DNA of 64,000 nt from Rhexocercosporidium sp. MPI-PUGE-AT-0058 (lineage: Eukaryota; Ascomycota; Leotiomycetes; Helotiales). Location of the stretch: the NCBI GenBank assembly GCA_020746875.1, contig JAGTJL010000030.1, forward strand, positions 1 to 64,000, given 5' to 3'. Shown piece after piece: positions 48,427 to 59,054 of the stretch. Below the pieces are notes generated by a model. It saw only the letters and a list, made by a program, of their open reading frames with translations, was not told the DNA's origin and did not search any database. The position numbers and the translations under genes were made by a program. Each line of letters begins with the position of its first letter. Position 1 is the first letter of the stretch.

Positions 48427-48955
48427 TCAGTCCAGGCTTTCGATCTTGATATCCACTTTCCTCTTTTGCTTGAATCTCAACTTTGTCTTTTTTACATGCT
48501 CCACATCAACATCCTCCATGTCCAAATCCTCGATATTCTCCACAGTAGTTTCGCTTTCCCCCATGGCTTGCTCGAAATGACTCCTTCCATAGCATCACCC
48601 TCTGCTTTTATCGATCTGGATGTTTGAGGTTGTCCTCTTCGAGCGCACCATAGGTGAGCAAAATGACCAAAGGGTGAATTCTTTCAAGCTGACTGCCTAC
48701 CTCGACTGAGCCCGTTCCTTGCTTTTTCTCTTCTTGTCCTTCTCTCTCTTTTTCACCCGCATCCTCATCTAGAAGCTTATCGAGAGTTTCCCTCTTTTTC
48801 TTTTCTAGATCCAAGTCTTGCTCTAGATAAGTCAATCTGTTGTCGATCATTTGAAGCTGTTCATCCACAGTGTTGGGGTCCGCGGCAAACTGATTGAGAG
48901 CCGCTATGTTTTTCTGAATCGCCGAGCAACGATAAGTTCTGCTTGGTGTTGCCAT
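48427..48955 (-). CDS. Small coiled-coil hypothetical protein
   Basis: The frame from ATG 48955 runs to 48608 (115 aa). Residues 20-75 form a likely coiled coil (QLQMIDNRLTYLEQDLDLEK and KKRETLDKLLDEDAGEKERE). After SVE there is a possible donor (GTAGGC) near 48,704. A second coding-like stretch lies at 48427-48564 in another frame. It is acidic then basic, beginning MGESETTVENIEDLDMEDVD and continuing KKTKLRFKQKRKVDIKIESLD in two blocks. An intron joining the two would need a GAG acceptor, so the 3' part is uncertain. The protein is nuclear-like in composition, with no recognised family. Confidence 0.5.
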
Positions 48956-50155
48956 TTCGAATAACTTTTTCTTGGGCTAGCTAGATAGTGTGCAAGAGCG
49001 CAAGGTGCTAGTTTGACGGTTGTCGAGAACGTGACTATGAGATAGTATTTTCCTCAACCTAACTATTTCAACCCGAGGTGAATGGCATTATAAGCCTGTT
49101 CAGGTTTCAGGGAAGGTTCAATCTCGAACCTTCGCGCCCGCATCTGGCGCCACGTGCTCTTGAGATGGTGAAGTGAATATCGTGCCGTGACTTGCTGGTC
49201 ACCCTGCGGTGAGCAACCCTGTTTGCAATAAAACATTTCTATATCGGTGATTTATTCTCAGGTTTCTTTGAGAGAAGACTTGTTCGCATGTGGAGCAATC
49301 TTCGCTGGGCGCGAATATAACTTCAGTCGATGAGTTTCAAGCGTGAACAGCTGGAGAAACCTGCACCGGGATAAGCCCGGCTGCCTCCCTAGCCTTGTGA
49401 GAGAGGCGCCGGCTATCTTCTGAGTGGTAACGAGCACCCTAGAGTTTCTCTGCTTTCTCACACAGCTGCCTAATAAATGTAGCGTGAGATTCGGTGCAAG
49501 TGACGTGTATATAAATGAAAACAACCCCCGCTTTTCGCCAAGCGAGGTAGTGGCCAGCTCTGCTAAGGCTGCATATACTCTGATCCGGGCATAGCAAATA
49601 CACATGCATCGCGAAGACAGGAACTTTCTCCATGCCATGAAAGAAAAACAACACCCACCACAAAACTGTTACTGCCCCACACAGCTGTGAAATATTCAGT
49701 ATACTCCCTTCATCTGCATCGCAGCAATGGACAAGTCGGACAACATCACCACCCAATAGCACGCCACAACCAAACTATTCGCAAGACTGCATTACCACCG
49801 TAAGAAGATATAATAAGGCTATAGAGGTATTACTGATCTCTGCAATTTCTAATAAGCTGAGGATGCCGATCGTTACAAGACCGTAGCAGATCTCGTCTTC
49901 AAGAAGATCAAGTAATTCAATGTGACATTTTTTGCCTTACCGGCAGAATTGTAACGCTCACAAACATGCCAACAGTTCCTTCTATTCCCACAATACTTGT
50001 GGTGCCTCTCCTACCCTCGAAGCCTACCATGAGGATGTGAGATATCATCATCGCAATTAAACCAAAACCATTCTCGCTCACAAAGCTGAACCATTTCTAC
50101 ACTCTGGAACATCGCCAGGCTTGGCCCAGATATTAACATGATAGTAATTCACTCA
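48956..50155. other. 1.2-kb intergenic stretch
   Basis: A short hairpin AAGGTTC...GAACCTT lies near 49,110-49,130. No tRNA, gene or repeat could be supported. Confidence 0.4.
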
Positions 50156-51169
50156 TTAGTGATCATTATAAGAGCATTCAAATTTGACGATTTGGATGGC
50201 CATTGATAATTCGAAAACGCTCAAAATCATATACAAACAAACTCCCGAAACTCCTCCCTGGGTATCGAAAGAAAGTAAAAAAGCTAATTGAACGCCGGTC
50301 GAAAAACCTCTTCCATGTGCCGCCTGCTGTACTTGTGTACCTCCTTCATTCTTCGTTTCCCAAACCACAATTATCCTTCTTGGCTGGCGGAACCTTTGGT
50401 GCGGACGGCAAGGCTTTTTACTGTTAGTAGAGACTCGACGAAACACTCCTTGTGGTGGGATAGCTTACTTGTTGAAAGAGATCTCGTTGAGTGGCGGAGA
50501 TTGAACTGTCGTGGTGGCTTGAGTAGAAACAGCGATCTGGGTGGCAATGACGACTTGTGTAGGTGAACCAACACTACATTATTAGCGTTGTGAATTCACC
50601 GGTTATCGAAATGAAGTTGTGTACTTACGCCTTGACGCTTGGTGTTGATTTCGGGAGAGGAGCGGGGGGAGGAAAGACCTTCATGCTGTTATAAGTTATC
50701 AGAAATGATTGAAGCGAGAAGGAGGAAGGGCATGCATGACTTACATTTCGTGGTATCTCTTCACAGCCACCTTCGAAACAGCAGCAGTTGGCAAGAGCTT
50801 CTTGACAGGACTGGTACTCTTGGAGACCCTGGATGATATGACGACTTTGCTGGCAGTGGCTCGAGTGATCATACGATGAGTCTTAGCAGCTCTGAGAGAT
50901 GGTGGGCAGCTTGGCGAGTCAAGGTTGACATTTGTTGGACTAGCCTGTGCCAGACGAGTAGATCTGCGAGGAGCGGAGGGGTGGCTGATGAGGCCCATGC
51001 CAGCAACGGAATTGGAAGGTGCCTTGACCTTAGACTCAATACTTGTGTGAGCCGGGGTCATGGAAGCGATGCTTTCACAAGTGTACATACCTCGAGACAG
51101 TTGGTAGGGCTCTGGAAGAACACTGTGATTGGCTGTCTCGGACAACGGCATTGACTTGATGGGTGACAT
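50156..51169 (-). CDS. Hypothetical disordered protein, multi-exon, 3' end uncertain
   Basis: Exon 1 is 50745-51169: MSPIKSMPLSETANHSVLPE..., Ser/Thr/Pro-rich, with SAPRRSTRLAQASPTNVNLD and a run of SPVKK-like basic motifs. Donor GTAAGTC leads to exon 2 at 50629-50685 (IMKVFPPPAPLPKSTPSVK). Donor GTAAGT leads to exon 3 at 50469-50573 (AVGSPTQVVIATQIAVSTQA...NEISFN). A further donor GTAAGC (50468) and acceptor CTAACAG (50421) open a last exon that would end at 50156, but its sequence looks less protein-like. An alternative acceptor gives a much earlier stop. The whole is predicted to be unstructured and basic, with no family recognised. A palindromic motif lies about 175 bases upstream of the ATG. 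Confidence 0.5.
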
Positions 51170-51341
51170 CTTGTGGCTGGAATCGGGGTGTGGCGTTCGA
51201 TGTTGGTAGTGTGGCTGAATACGACTGCTATTGTGGTCGCAATGCGATTGATTGTTGCTTTGTAAGGACGCGACAAACTGGTGTTACTATTGTGATTGTT
51301 TTGTTGACAGAAGAACAATATTTATATTCGCGCAGCGCGAC

Positions 51342-51354
51342 CTCGCTTAAGCGA
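51342..51354. promoter_or_regulatory. Palindromic motif CTCGCTTAAGCGA
   Basis: It lies about 175 bases upstream of the ATG at 51169. It resembles CTCGCTTAGCGAG at 53009 and 53599. It is a possible binding site for a dimeric factor; function unproven. Confidence 0.3.
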
Positions 51355-52052
51355 CTAGCGTGATTTGGCCATCGGTGGTGGAAATCAGGCCAACAGCACC
51401 GCGATATGAGTCAGCGGCTACCTGAACTGATAGTGTTGATAGTGAAGAGCTCCTTGAGCCATTATCAGGTCTTCAATACCTCTGAACTAAGCCACTTTGG
51501 GCGAAGTCGGTCGACGTGGTCAGCCCCGTTTGGGACGAATTTGTTTACCTTTTCGATGGGCTCCGCGATTCACTCGCAACTTCACTGTGGCGAACTTCTG
51601 ATCAATAAACTGGGGCTTTCAGCTGTGCCATCATCAATTTGTGGCATCAAAGTGAAGTAATGATATGCAGAATACTCCCCTCTCTTCTTCATCCATTGTG
51701 GTACTCTTTAGCTGGAGGCTTGCGGAATCTCTCCTCACGAGCGAACATGAACTGATTTTACTTCACAAGTAATATCTATGAAGGACTGGGGAGATGCAGT
51801 ATTCTCGTTTTCAAAGCTCGTCGCGTCTAGATTACAAGCTGGGAGCAGCAGGAGAACAGCTCATGAATGATTGGATTTCACATATGTCACATCTCACAGC
51901 ATCTGGAAATTGATTTGAACTACAGTCTGCCAATTGGCATTTCATGTGAAACCCTATAAGCTCGCCAAGTCACTGCTCAAGCCACTATGCAGATTTTTCA
52001 ATCTCTCGTCCGGCCAGGAAAAACAGCACAGAACAGACAAGCTTACAATGAT
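51355..52052. other. Intergenic, nothing further recognised
   Basis: It lies between the 5' side of the gene at 51169 and the 3' end of the gene ending at 52053. No gene could be supported. Confidence 0.4.
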
Positions 52053-52832
52053 CTACTGCTGAGTCTTTGTCTCATCCAGAGGTCCACTCTTGAAATGGTG
52101 AGCGAAGACCATGCTATGGATAGTCAGTCAATTTCGACATTCAATAAACGAGATCGGATCAGCTTACTTGTCAAAAGATGGGAGGCTTTGCTGCTGGTGA
52201 ATGATCAAGGCCTGGCTGCTGTCAATCTTGACTTGCCTGAGCAGTGTTAGCGGAGTTTCCGACGGTCAAAGATCTCTTGGGACTTACTTCGCCATCTTGA
52301 CCCTCGTCTTCGCACGATCCTGCAATCTCTTCGATCGATCGATCTTCTGATCCGCCCTAACGATATTGTCAGCCGCCTTGCCAACCGGAATTGCCGCCCC
52401 ATCGATACGTCGCTTAGCTGCTCTGACCAAGTTCGCAACTCGGCCAGCACGAGCTGCACTGATCTTCTGCTCAGCCAGCCAAGGTGCATCTCCAGAGTCC
52501 GGCTTGAGGAGTCCAGATGCGATTGGTCGGTAGATCGGCATCGTTGGCTTGGTTGGGGCGCAGAGGAAAAAGTTGGCTGGCATCTCTGGCTCGGTGATCG
52601 ATGAGATGGAGGAGTCGGCTGGGAGGTTCTTGACTTGGTTGTGGTACTCCTGGCTGAGCTGATGGTACTTCTCGACGGCAGTGACCTGGTCGTCAACTGC
52701 CTTGGCGTAGGCTTCGGCTTCTTGCTCGTAGCTGTCGAGGGCGAGAGCATGGGCCTCGAGATCGAGGCGATATCGTTCGCGGTTGATGATGCTTTGAAGG
52801 GCGTTGGTTTGGGTCGAGCTCTTGGAGTCCAT
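52053..52832 (-). CDS. Hypothetical protein, 224 aa, three exons
   Basis: Exons are 52288-52832, 52168-52236 and 52053-52113 (675 bases). Without splicing, the first exon would end in TAA at 52284, but that TAA lies inside the donor GTAAGT. Splicing out 52237-52287 (branch CGCTAACAC, acceptor CTCAG) and 52115-52167 continues the frame as RVKMA-KQVKIDSSQALIIHQQ and FDN-MVFAHHFKSGPLDETK. The protein has a helical, probably coiled-coil N-terminus (ALQSIINRERYRLDLEAHAL, YAKAVDDQVTAVEKYHQLSQ). A Pro-containing linker and a basic helical part (RVANLVRAAKRRIDGAA) follow. ATG 52832 is chosen because upstream in-frame codons look non-coding. No family recognised. The shared palindrome lies about 180 bases upstream. 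Confidence 0.68.
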
Positions 52833-53008
52833 GTTGGTGGTAGTGGTGTTGTGGGAGATGGTGTTGATTGGATCAGGAGCTGAGTGGTTGATTGGAGCAA
52901 GAAGCGATATTGCCGAGATTTGTTGTCGATCTTGATGTTGTGAAGAGAGGAGAGGAAAACCGAGACAGTGCGCAAATGTTAGAGACACATTGTTGACAAA
53001 TAGCTCAT

Positions 53009-53021
53009 CTCGCTTAGCGAG
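53009..53021. promoter_or_regulatory. Palindromic motif CTCGCTTAGCGAG
   Basis: A perfect six-base inverted repeat around one base, about 180 bases upstream of the ATG at 52832. The same 13 bases occur at 53599-53611. Confidence 0.35.
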
Positions 53022-53598
53022 GGTCCGACAACCAGGCCGCCAGAACAACATCGATGTCAGGCACCCAAGAGCAGCTCGAGAAGGTAGGCGGCTGTTAACT
53101 GACGCCAGTAATCCATATGAGTACCTTATCAAATGCAAAATTGCTACAGGTTATTAAGAGCAATTGGGGTTTTATGATTATTACTTCGTGAAGCTCTTGG
53201 GTCACGGAGCGCGGACATCTTGACGTTTTTGGGATAAGCAGATTCAGATCGGTCGATGAATCCGTCAAAGATGATGTCGTACGATCCCGGAGGTGTATCA
53301 AGATTAAAGGAAATTGATGAATTGGGGATCCTGTATACTTTGACAGGCATCCTTCAGCTTCAGAAGAGATGCCCGATGGGAGGTATCTTAGACTGACTGA
53401 TCGAGGAGCTTGTATGAACCACGCTCATGAACTCTAGAGTTTGCACGAGTATAAGCGAAGTTCAATTTATGATATAATGCTAAGGAATGATGATTGCGCT
53501 TGGTAAGCGGGTTGAGCGTATGGGAATGTAGTTTGATTAAAAATGAAAAAAAGATCTCATGCGGATGAAGTCTTTGTTGTTCATGGTGAGTTGGAGGT

Positions 53599-53611
53599 CT
53601 CGCTTAGCGAG
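53599..53611. promoter_or_regulatory. Palindromic motif CTCGCTTAGCGAG, second copy
   Basis: It is identical to 53009-53021 and extended by one base pair each side (TCTCGC...GCGAGA). It lies about 250 bases upstream of a small minus-strand frame (53144-53350, beginning MPVKVYRIPNSSISFNLDTP) that could be a third gene but is not supported otherwise. Confidence 0.35.
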
Positions 53612-54183
53612 AATGGCACAAGGGGGGAGTGAAGATGCGACAACTCAAGACCGTATTTCCATCCAGGTAGGCTTCATCATGATCCAGCAGTGTCTATAGG
53701 TTCATTGCCTATCCAGTGACATCCTGATGCGAAGTGAATTCGGTGAACGGTATTTCTATTTCCGAGTGCATTACTATATACAGGCTTGTGTGCCGTCCTC
53801 TTCTCTCACTTCCTCCGTTCCTTCTCCCATCTATCCCCCACCTCCCTCTATCCACTTCCTCCCTATCCCTCTCATCGTCTCTTCCACTTCGATCCTCTCC
53901 TTCAGAAATATGATGCAAACCCCACCACGCAACGATGCACCCGATCCAAAACCCCTCCCGCTCAATCCAACTGCAACGAATCCCTTCCGACATGACACAA
54001 ACCCAGCAAAGAACGCCTCGTCGCCCGAGAAAGAACAGAATAAAGAAGGAAGCTGTATACAAGTCAAACCAAGCCACAATTACAATATCATTTTACCAAA
54101 CCCCTTGATTTCTCCAATGCACAGCCCGTTTGTGTTTGTCGGTCAGATCCAATCAATCTAATCTCAATCCCAACTATCCAATC
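53612..54183. other. Intergenic, pyrimidine-rich
   Basis: There is a TC-rich stretch at about 53,790-53,900. The longer open frames here look like by-products of base composition. It probably includes the CSI2 3' region. Confidence 0.4.
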
Positions 54184-55203
54184 TTAGAATCTACCCGGAC
54201 TCCCAGAAGCAGCTCTAGCAGGTCCCTGTCCGGGAATCGGAGGAGCATTCTCGCCATCAAACAGATCCTCCAGATACGCACTGGGAGCACGTTCATTGCC
54301 ACCATATCCTTGATTGAGGTTCAACGTGCTGGAACTAGTCATATGAGCGCTCTGGCCTGCAATGAATGGACTGTCAGGCGGCGAAGGACCCATACTCCTT
54401 GCACGGTTGTAGCCTTGTGACTGTGGGCCGAGGTTTGAAAGGGAGATGGCGGGTTGATGGCCAAGATGGACTTGAGACTGGCCGTTGGCGATGGCGGATG
54501 CACCTGAAGCGTAGTATCCTGCTGGGAGGTAGTTGCTACCGCGATTCCCTGGGTTGGCAAGTCCAGCACCTGCCGCTCCAGCTGTGGGAGAGAAGAACAG
54601 ACTGCTTGTGCTGGCTCCACCTGGTGCTGTGGTTGGACGAGCACCTTTCTTTCCACCTTTGTGTCCGAGGCCAGAGAGAGAAATCGTGGAGTCGCGATCG
54701 GAGTATTTGTAAAATGGTGCTGGAGCAGCAGGTGCACGGAAGAGAGCTTTCGTATCGGCCATGTTCTGGTGTTGCGAGGCACGTTTGACAGATCGATGGA
54801 GCGACCATGCAACCAATCCACGCCAGAGGAGAACACTGATTGCCATGAAGCCGAGGATGGCCCCTACGATGATGAAAACGGTTCCATCTGGCAACGTACT
54901 TTGTTGCATGAAAGGAGCATTTGCTGTTGGGGGGACTGAAGCTGTCACAGGCTGGATGGCACCAGACAATTTTGGCAGACCTGTGAGAGCTCCACCTGTT
55001 GCAACGGCGGAACCTGTGATACTTGTTGCCCCAGAAGCTTGACCAGTTGTTCCTGATCCGGTGATGGTTGGTCCTTGGGATAGTGAGGTTGATTGACTTG
55101 ATTGACTTGTGCCTGTTGCTCTCGCAGAAGATGCAGAGGTTTTAACACTGGCAGGTGGAGCAGTAGTTTTTGTGGCCGTAGCCAGGTCTGGAAGAGTACT
55201 CAT
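54184..55203 (-). CDS. CSI2: CSI2-like single-pass membrane protein, 339 aa
   Basis: A single exon. Residues 1-100 are a Ser/Thr/Gly/Ala-rich, probably O-glycosylated outer or luminal region. Residues about 105-130 are the family signature LPDGTVFIIVGAILGFMAIS, then VLLWRGLVAWSLHRSVKRA: one membrane span and a conserved juxtamembrane basic stretch. The C-terminal 200 residues are disordered, Gly/Ser/Pro-rich and presumably cytosolic, with PSAYLEDLFDGENAPPIPGQ near the end. Yeast CSI2 localises to vacuole and bud structures and has been linked to chitin synthesis. The precise role is unknown. There is no cleavable signal peptide, so the span probably acts as a signal anchor. It is divergent from FCF1. 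Confidence 0.8.
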   Translation of the reverse strand: MSTLPDLATATKTTAPPASVKTSASSARATGTSQSSQSTSLSQGPTITGSGTTGQASGATSITGSAVATGGALTGLPKLSGAIQPVTASVPPTANAPFMQQSTLPDGTVFIIVGAILGFMAISVLLWRGLVAWSLHRSVKRASQHQNMADTKALFRAPAAPAPFYKYSDRDSTISLSGLGHKGGKKGARPTTAPGGASTSSLFFSPTAGAAGAGLANPGNRGSNYLPAGYYASGASAIANGQSQVHLGHQPAISLSNLGPQSQGYNRARSMGPSPPDSPFIAGQSAHMTSSSTLNLNQGYGGNERAPSAYLEDLFDGENAPPIPGQGPARAASGSPGRF

Positions 55204-56173
55204 TGTGGAGGTATATAGTTGTCGTGGAAGGAGAGGTTGGTGGCCAGATTGAATTCTGCGAAAGAGTGTAGTCGCAGTGAGACGAAGTAGATGATCCTTC
55301 GAGTTTGCTGACCGATGTCCAAAACGGGGCTTTACTCAATGATATCCAAAAGGGAATTAAACAACTCCAGCGTATTCCAACTTGTAACTGTAGTCTGAAG
55401 TCGATGTAAAGGGTGCAGGATGTGCGTAAGAGCGAATCGTGGAGAAATGCGTTGGTTGACCAAGAAGTGTTGACCAATAACCCAGTATGCAACTCAAAAC
55501 CCTCCTTCCAAAGCAAACCCCAGCAACCAACAATCAACGAATGCCCTTGTATTCTCCTAATCTGCCAACTGCCAACTGCCGTCGTATGTCGTGCCTCAGG
55601 TAGAGTCTGCCGTGGTCGTCGTGGTACGAATCTGCAGCTGCCGCCGTGTCAAGGGATCCGGATCCAACACTCAATGAATTATCCGGAGGAGTAACGAATA
55701 CAATGCGATGCGCAGGATCGTGAATAGAAAAGGCGATGTTGTAGAACGAGCGTGATGTGATGTTGTAAAGCGGGCAATGATTCCCCAGTCGCGCTGCTAT
55801 GTTCCTTCGTGAAGGGATGAAGGGATGAAGAGATGGGTAGATAGATGAACAAACTTGCCTCCTTCCTGCCTCTTTCCCTCTCGTCTCTCGTGTTGGGCCG
55901 ATCGCACCTGCAGTTCCTGCATTCTTCACGCTATCGCCGAAAGAGGCCTAGTGCGTAAGTCCGGCTGCTATATTTAGTTGTTCGGGCAACTGGGGCGGTG
56001 AGAGGATCCGAGGTGGCAGAAAGGGCTTGGCTTCAAGGCCTTTGACGATTTTATTTTGGAGCTTCATAGTAATGGACGTCAGACTTTCTCGGTTTGCGCC
56101 TTTCTCAACCACAACACCAGCAGAACCATACAACGCGAGTTGAGAATCTCAGATCTTCAATTACAACTGCAAC
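55204..56173. promoter_or_regulatory. Divergent intergenic region CSI2/FCF1
   Basis: 0.97 kb shared by two divergent genes. It contains direct repeats such as CTGCCAACTGCCAACTGCC near 55,562 and GAAGGGATGAAGGGATGAAG near 55,811. No defined element. Confidence 0.4.
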
Positions 56174-56831
56174 ATGGGTACCGCGAAGAAAACCCGCAAG
56201 TTCGGCGCCGTACGTCCACCCCTCCACTCTTCTCCCCTCCCCTCCTTCCCCAAAAAACACACAACTAACCCCTCCCCAGGTCAAACGCCTTATCGGCCAA
56301 AACGACGCCCGCCTCAAGAAGAACCAGACCAAAGCTGAAGATGAAGCCAAGAAGAAGGAAGCCGAATCCCAGATCGTGCGCGAAGTGCCACAAGTATCAT
56401 CCGCGCTCTTCTTCCAATACAACACCGCCCTCGTGCCACCCTACTCCATCCTCCTCGACACGAATTTCCTCTCGCATACCGTGCAGCGCAAGCTACCTCT
56501 GCTAGAGACGCTGATGGATACGCTGTATGCCAATTGCATACCGGTGATCACGTCGTGCGTTATGGCGGAGTTGGAGAAGCTGGGGCCCAAGTATAGGATT
56601 GCGTTGAGGATTGCGCGGGATGAGCGGTGGACGAGGATGCAGTGTGATCATAAGGGCGTGTATGCCGATGATTGCATTGTGGATCGGGTTATGAAGAGTA
56701 AGATTTATATCGTGGCGACGAATGATAGGGAGTTGAAGAGGAGGGTTAGGAAGGTTCCCGGTGTGCCCATTATTAGTGTGGCGAGGGGGAAGTATGTCGT
56801 TGAGAGGTTACCGGACGCGCCTGAGAAGTAG
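56174..56831 (+). CDS. FCF1: rRNA-processing nuclease-fold protein FCF1 (Utp24), 195 aa
   Basis: Exons are 56174-56209 and 56280-56831. Intron 56210-56279 has donor GTACGT and acceptor CCCCAG. The protein starts MGTAKKTRKFGA-VKRLIGQN and contains EVPQVSSALFFQYNTALVPP, SILLDTNFLSHTVQRKLPLL, ITSCVMAELEKLGPKYRIAL, CDHKGVYADDCIVDRV and YIVATNDRELKRRVRKVPGV, ending RLPDAPEK. This is the full PIN domain, with the acidic residues D (LLDTN), E (MAELEK), D (YADDC) and D (TNDRE) all present. In yeast Fcf1/Utp24 is the small-subunit-processome endonuclease that cuts pre-rRNA at sites A1 and A2 in the nucleolus. The length matches the family (about 190). It is one of two ribosome-biogenesis genes in this window. 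Confidence 0.96.
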
Positions 56832-57897
56832 AGGGGCTGAGATGGGGTCTGAGTGGATAGTGGGAGGGCATTTCAATGGCGTTCTTGGAGGGATGGTTTC
56901 TTGGGCGTTCTGGCTGGTGGGATTTGGGGTTGTGAAAAGTCTATTTCTTGCACCCAGATATCGAGGATTATATCCCAAGGAATGGGCCTGTTGCGAAGAT
57001 GAAAACTATGCCCTAAAGTACTGGTTTGGTGGGCACAAGTTCTGCACTAGAAATCGTGGAGATACCTGTAGGAATATCTTCATACAAAATTCAACGCCCG
57101 GTAATACCATTCAACTGTCTGAATGATTTACGTTCCAAAAATTTCTCCATCTGCCGCAACGATTAGATGCAGTGATCTGGCTGAGCGCATTGCCCAAGCG
57201 AGCATACTTTTACATCACAATCGAAGCAAACACCTCGGGTTGCCATTGTTCCTTCAAATCCCACGATCCACTCCACGACAGGAACCATGTTGTTACATGG
57301 GCACTAAAACCAAGAACAAATACTAGTAAGCATTGGTGGGCGTGGCACGAAGAGAGTCGAGAAGGAGTGACAGGATTTCAAGGTCCAAAAAGAGAAGGTA
57401 GTAAACAATCCAACCAGCAACCCGAGTCGTAGGAAAAGAAACAATATTCCAAAAGCAATTTAAATAACGATACTTCCTCCACATTGCCTGGGCTCCCCCT
57501 CTCTAAATAAAACGAAGTAGACCACGTCAAGGTCAGATTCTAAAAAGCACCTTCAACCAGAGTCAATGTCAAAGCCAAACCCTACCCAACCCTCAACATC
57601 TCCCTCATCTAGAGCTTCTCCTCCTTATCCTAACCAACCTACCAAATCTCTGTTCCCTACACAGGCTAATCCTCGCATCCGATGCCTCATACCGCGTCTT
57701 CCAGAGATCAAACCCAACGATATTCCCCGCAATTGCCCTCCCCATCAGAAAACAGCAGCAAGACAACCAGCACAACCCTCCTCCATCTCCTCTCCCCAAA
57801 CCACAGAATCCACCACCTAACAACTACCGCCTGAAAGCCTACCTATCCCACTTCTCACCCCTCCTGGCCTCCCACTCCCCTCCTTCACCTACGACAG
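56832..57897. other. Intergenic; low-complexity Pro/Ser-coding frame at 57566-57820
   Basis: A plus-strand frame at 57566-57820 (MSKPNPTQPSTSPSSRASPP...) may be the 5' exon of the gene remnant that follows, but its frame ends in TAA at 57818 and no clear donor was found. The rest is unremarkable. Confidence 0.35.
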
Positions 57898-58350
57898 CGC
57901 CTCATATATGACAGCCTCACTAATCCCTCTACCGTAAGCCCCCTAGTCCCTAAGATATCTAAGACAAATCTTCTCCTTTGTAACCCACGATAGTGTCGTG
58001 TAGGTACTTGTCCGCAAGTCTAGCCGCGGGGCTCGGTTTCGTTGTCTCCTAGCTGAGAAGATAGCGAAATTCTGAGTGAAAACACGCACATATCTCGAAC
58101 ATGGTTAGTATCCCGCGATCTGACACGGACCAAGTCCATCCACTAGATTCTTTGTCTCCCTTATAGTACGCGAAGTTTGTTTCGCGGCGCAGGTACGGGT
58201 CCGCTATCTGGGGCTGGGAGAGGATGGTAGGGTGTGGACTTGTGCTGGATGGAGAGGGGGATGTGGAGGAGCATACAGTGGGGTATGGGCCGTTGTTTTG
58301 TGAGGCGTGGGGGAGTGTGTTGCCGGTGGAAGACGGAGAGGGAGATGATT
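57898..58350 (+). pseudogene. Possible gene remnant with coding-like C-terminal exon
   Basis: Coding-like pieces in order: SFTYDSASYMTASLIPLP, followed by a GTAAGC donor near 57,937. A middle block reads VLVRKSSRGARFRCLLAEKI with stops on both sides. Then an acceptor CCCTTATAG at about 58,166 leads to YAKFVSRRRYGSAIWGWERM, VGCGLVLDGEGDVEEHTVGY and a stop near 58,350. I do not recognise a family. It is either a gene with missed splice sites or a decayed one. Confidence 0.3.
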
Positions 58351-59054
58351 AAGAGGGGCTTTTGGGGGGAGTGAGGATCTTTTCAGGTGGTGGTGGTAGT
58401 AGGTCTTGAAAGAAGGCGAGATGTGATGTGAGTGTGGCTGGAGGCGATTGCTGGATTGTTTGTGAAAAGAAGACAAGATATCATCTGTATGCCCCAGTAA
58501 CGCGAGACATGTAAGATACTGCTGGTAATTACCTACCTACTGCTACACCACCCGACTCAGTGGCCTTGGATAGCGAAGCAAGAACTGTGAATTTCAACAT
58601 TCAGCCAAGTCTATTGTCGCTTACACAAGTGGCACTTTGCAGTTGGTCCGCGGTCATCACTCGCCCGCATACTTCAGGCAGTGACTCAATTTTATTTGAG
58701 TCTCTGGGTGTATGCAATAGAGCCATATCGGAAATGCTAAAGACCTCAAAAAACTGGGTAGATGCCACTTGACAACACTACAATTCAGAGGCACTCGCAT
58801 CATTCTCAGCTAGACAATTGGCAGGAACCAAGCCAAAGCAATAGTCAAAACAGAAAAGTGTCATCCCATTGCATCCCATGCTTACTCTATACATACTATC
58901 AACACAGTGTTCCTGCATCTTCTCGATCATCCTCGCATGCCACCGCCGCTGCGACCAATTCTCAAAGCTCGCTGCCGATCTATTCCATGGCAAGCTTGAA
59001 CTGCCGAACCCAAAACACAAAAGTAAGCAAGAGGACAAAAGCAAGTCAATCAAT
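58351..59054. other. Intergenic, 3' side of BIG1-like gene
   Basis: Open frames on both strands here have no coding character. It probably includes the 3' untranslated region of the minus-strand gene ending at 59055. Confidence 0.4.

Noticed and set aside
49100..49150. GGTTCAATCTCGAACC, similar to a tRNA T-arm
   Set aside because: No acceptor stem, D-arm or anticodon arm could be folded around it; treated as a small hairpin.
53727..54161. 144-codon plus-strand frame rich in Ser and Pro
   Set aside because: It arises from a pyrimidine-rich stretch, lacks a good start context or splice structure, and overlaps the CSI2 3' side.
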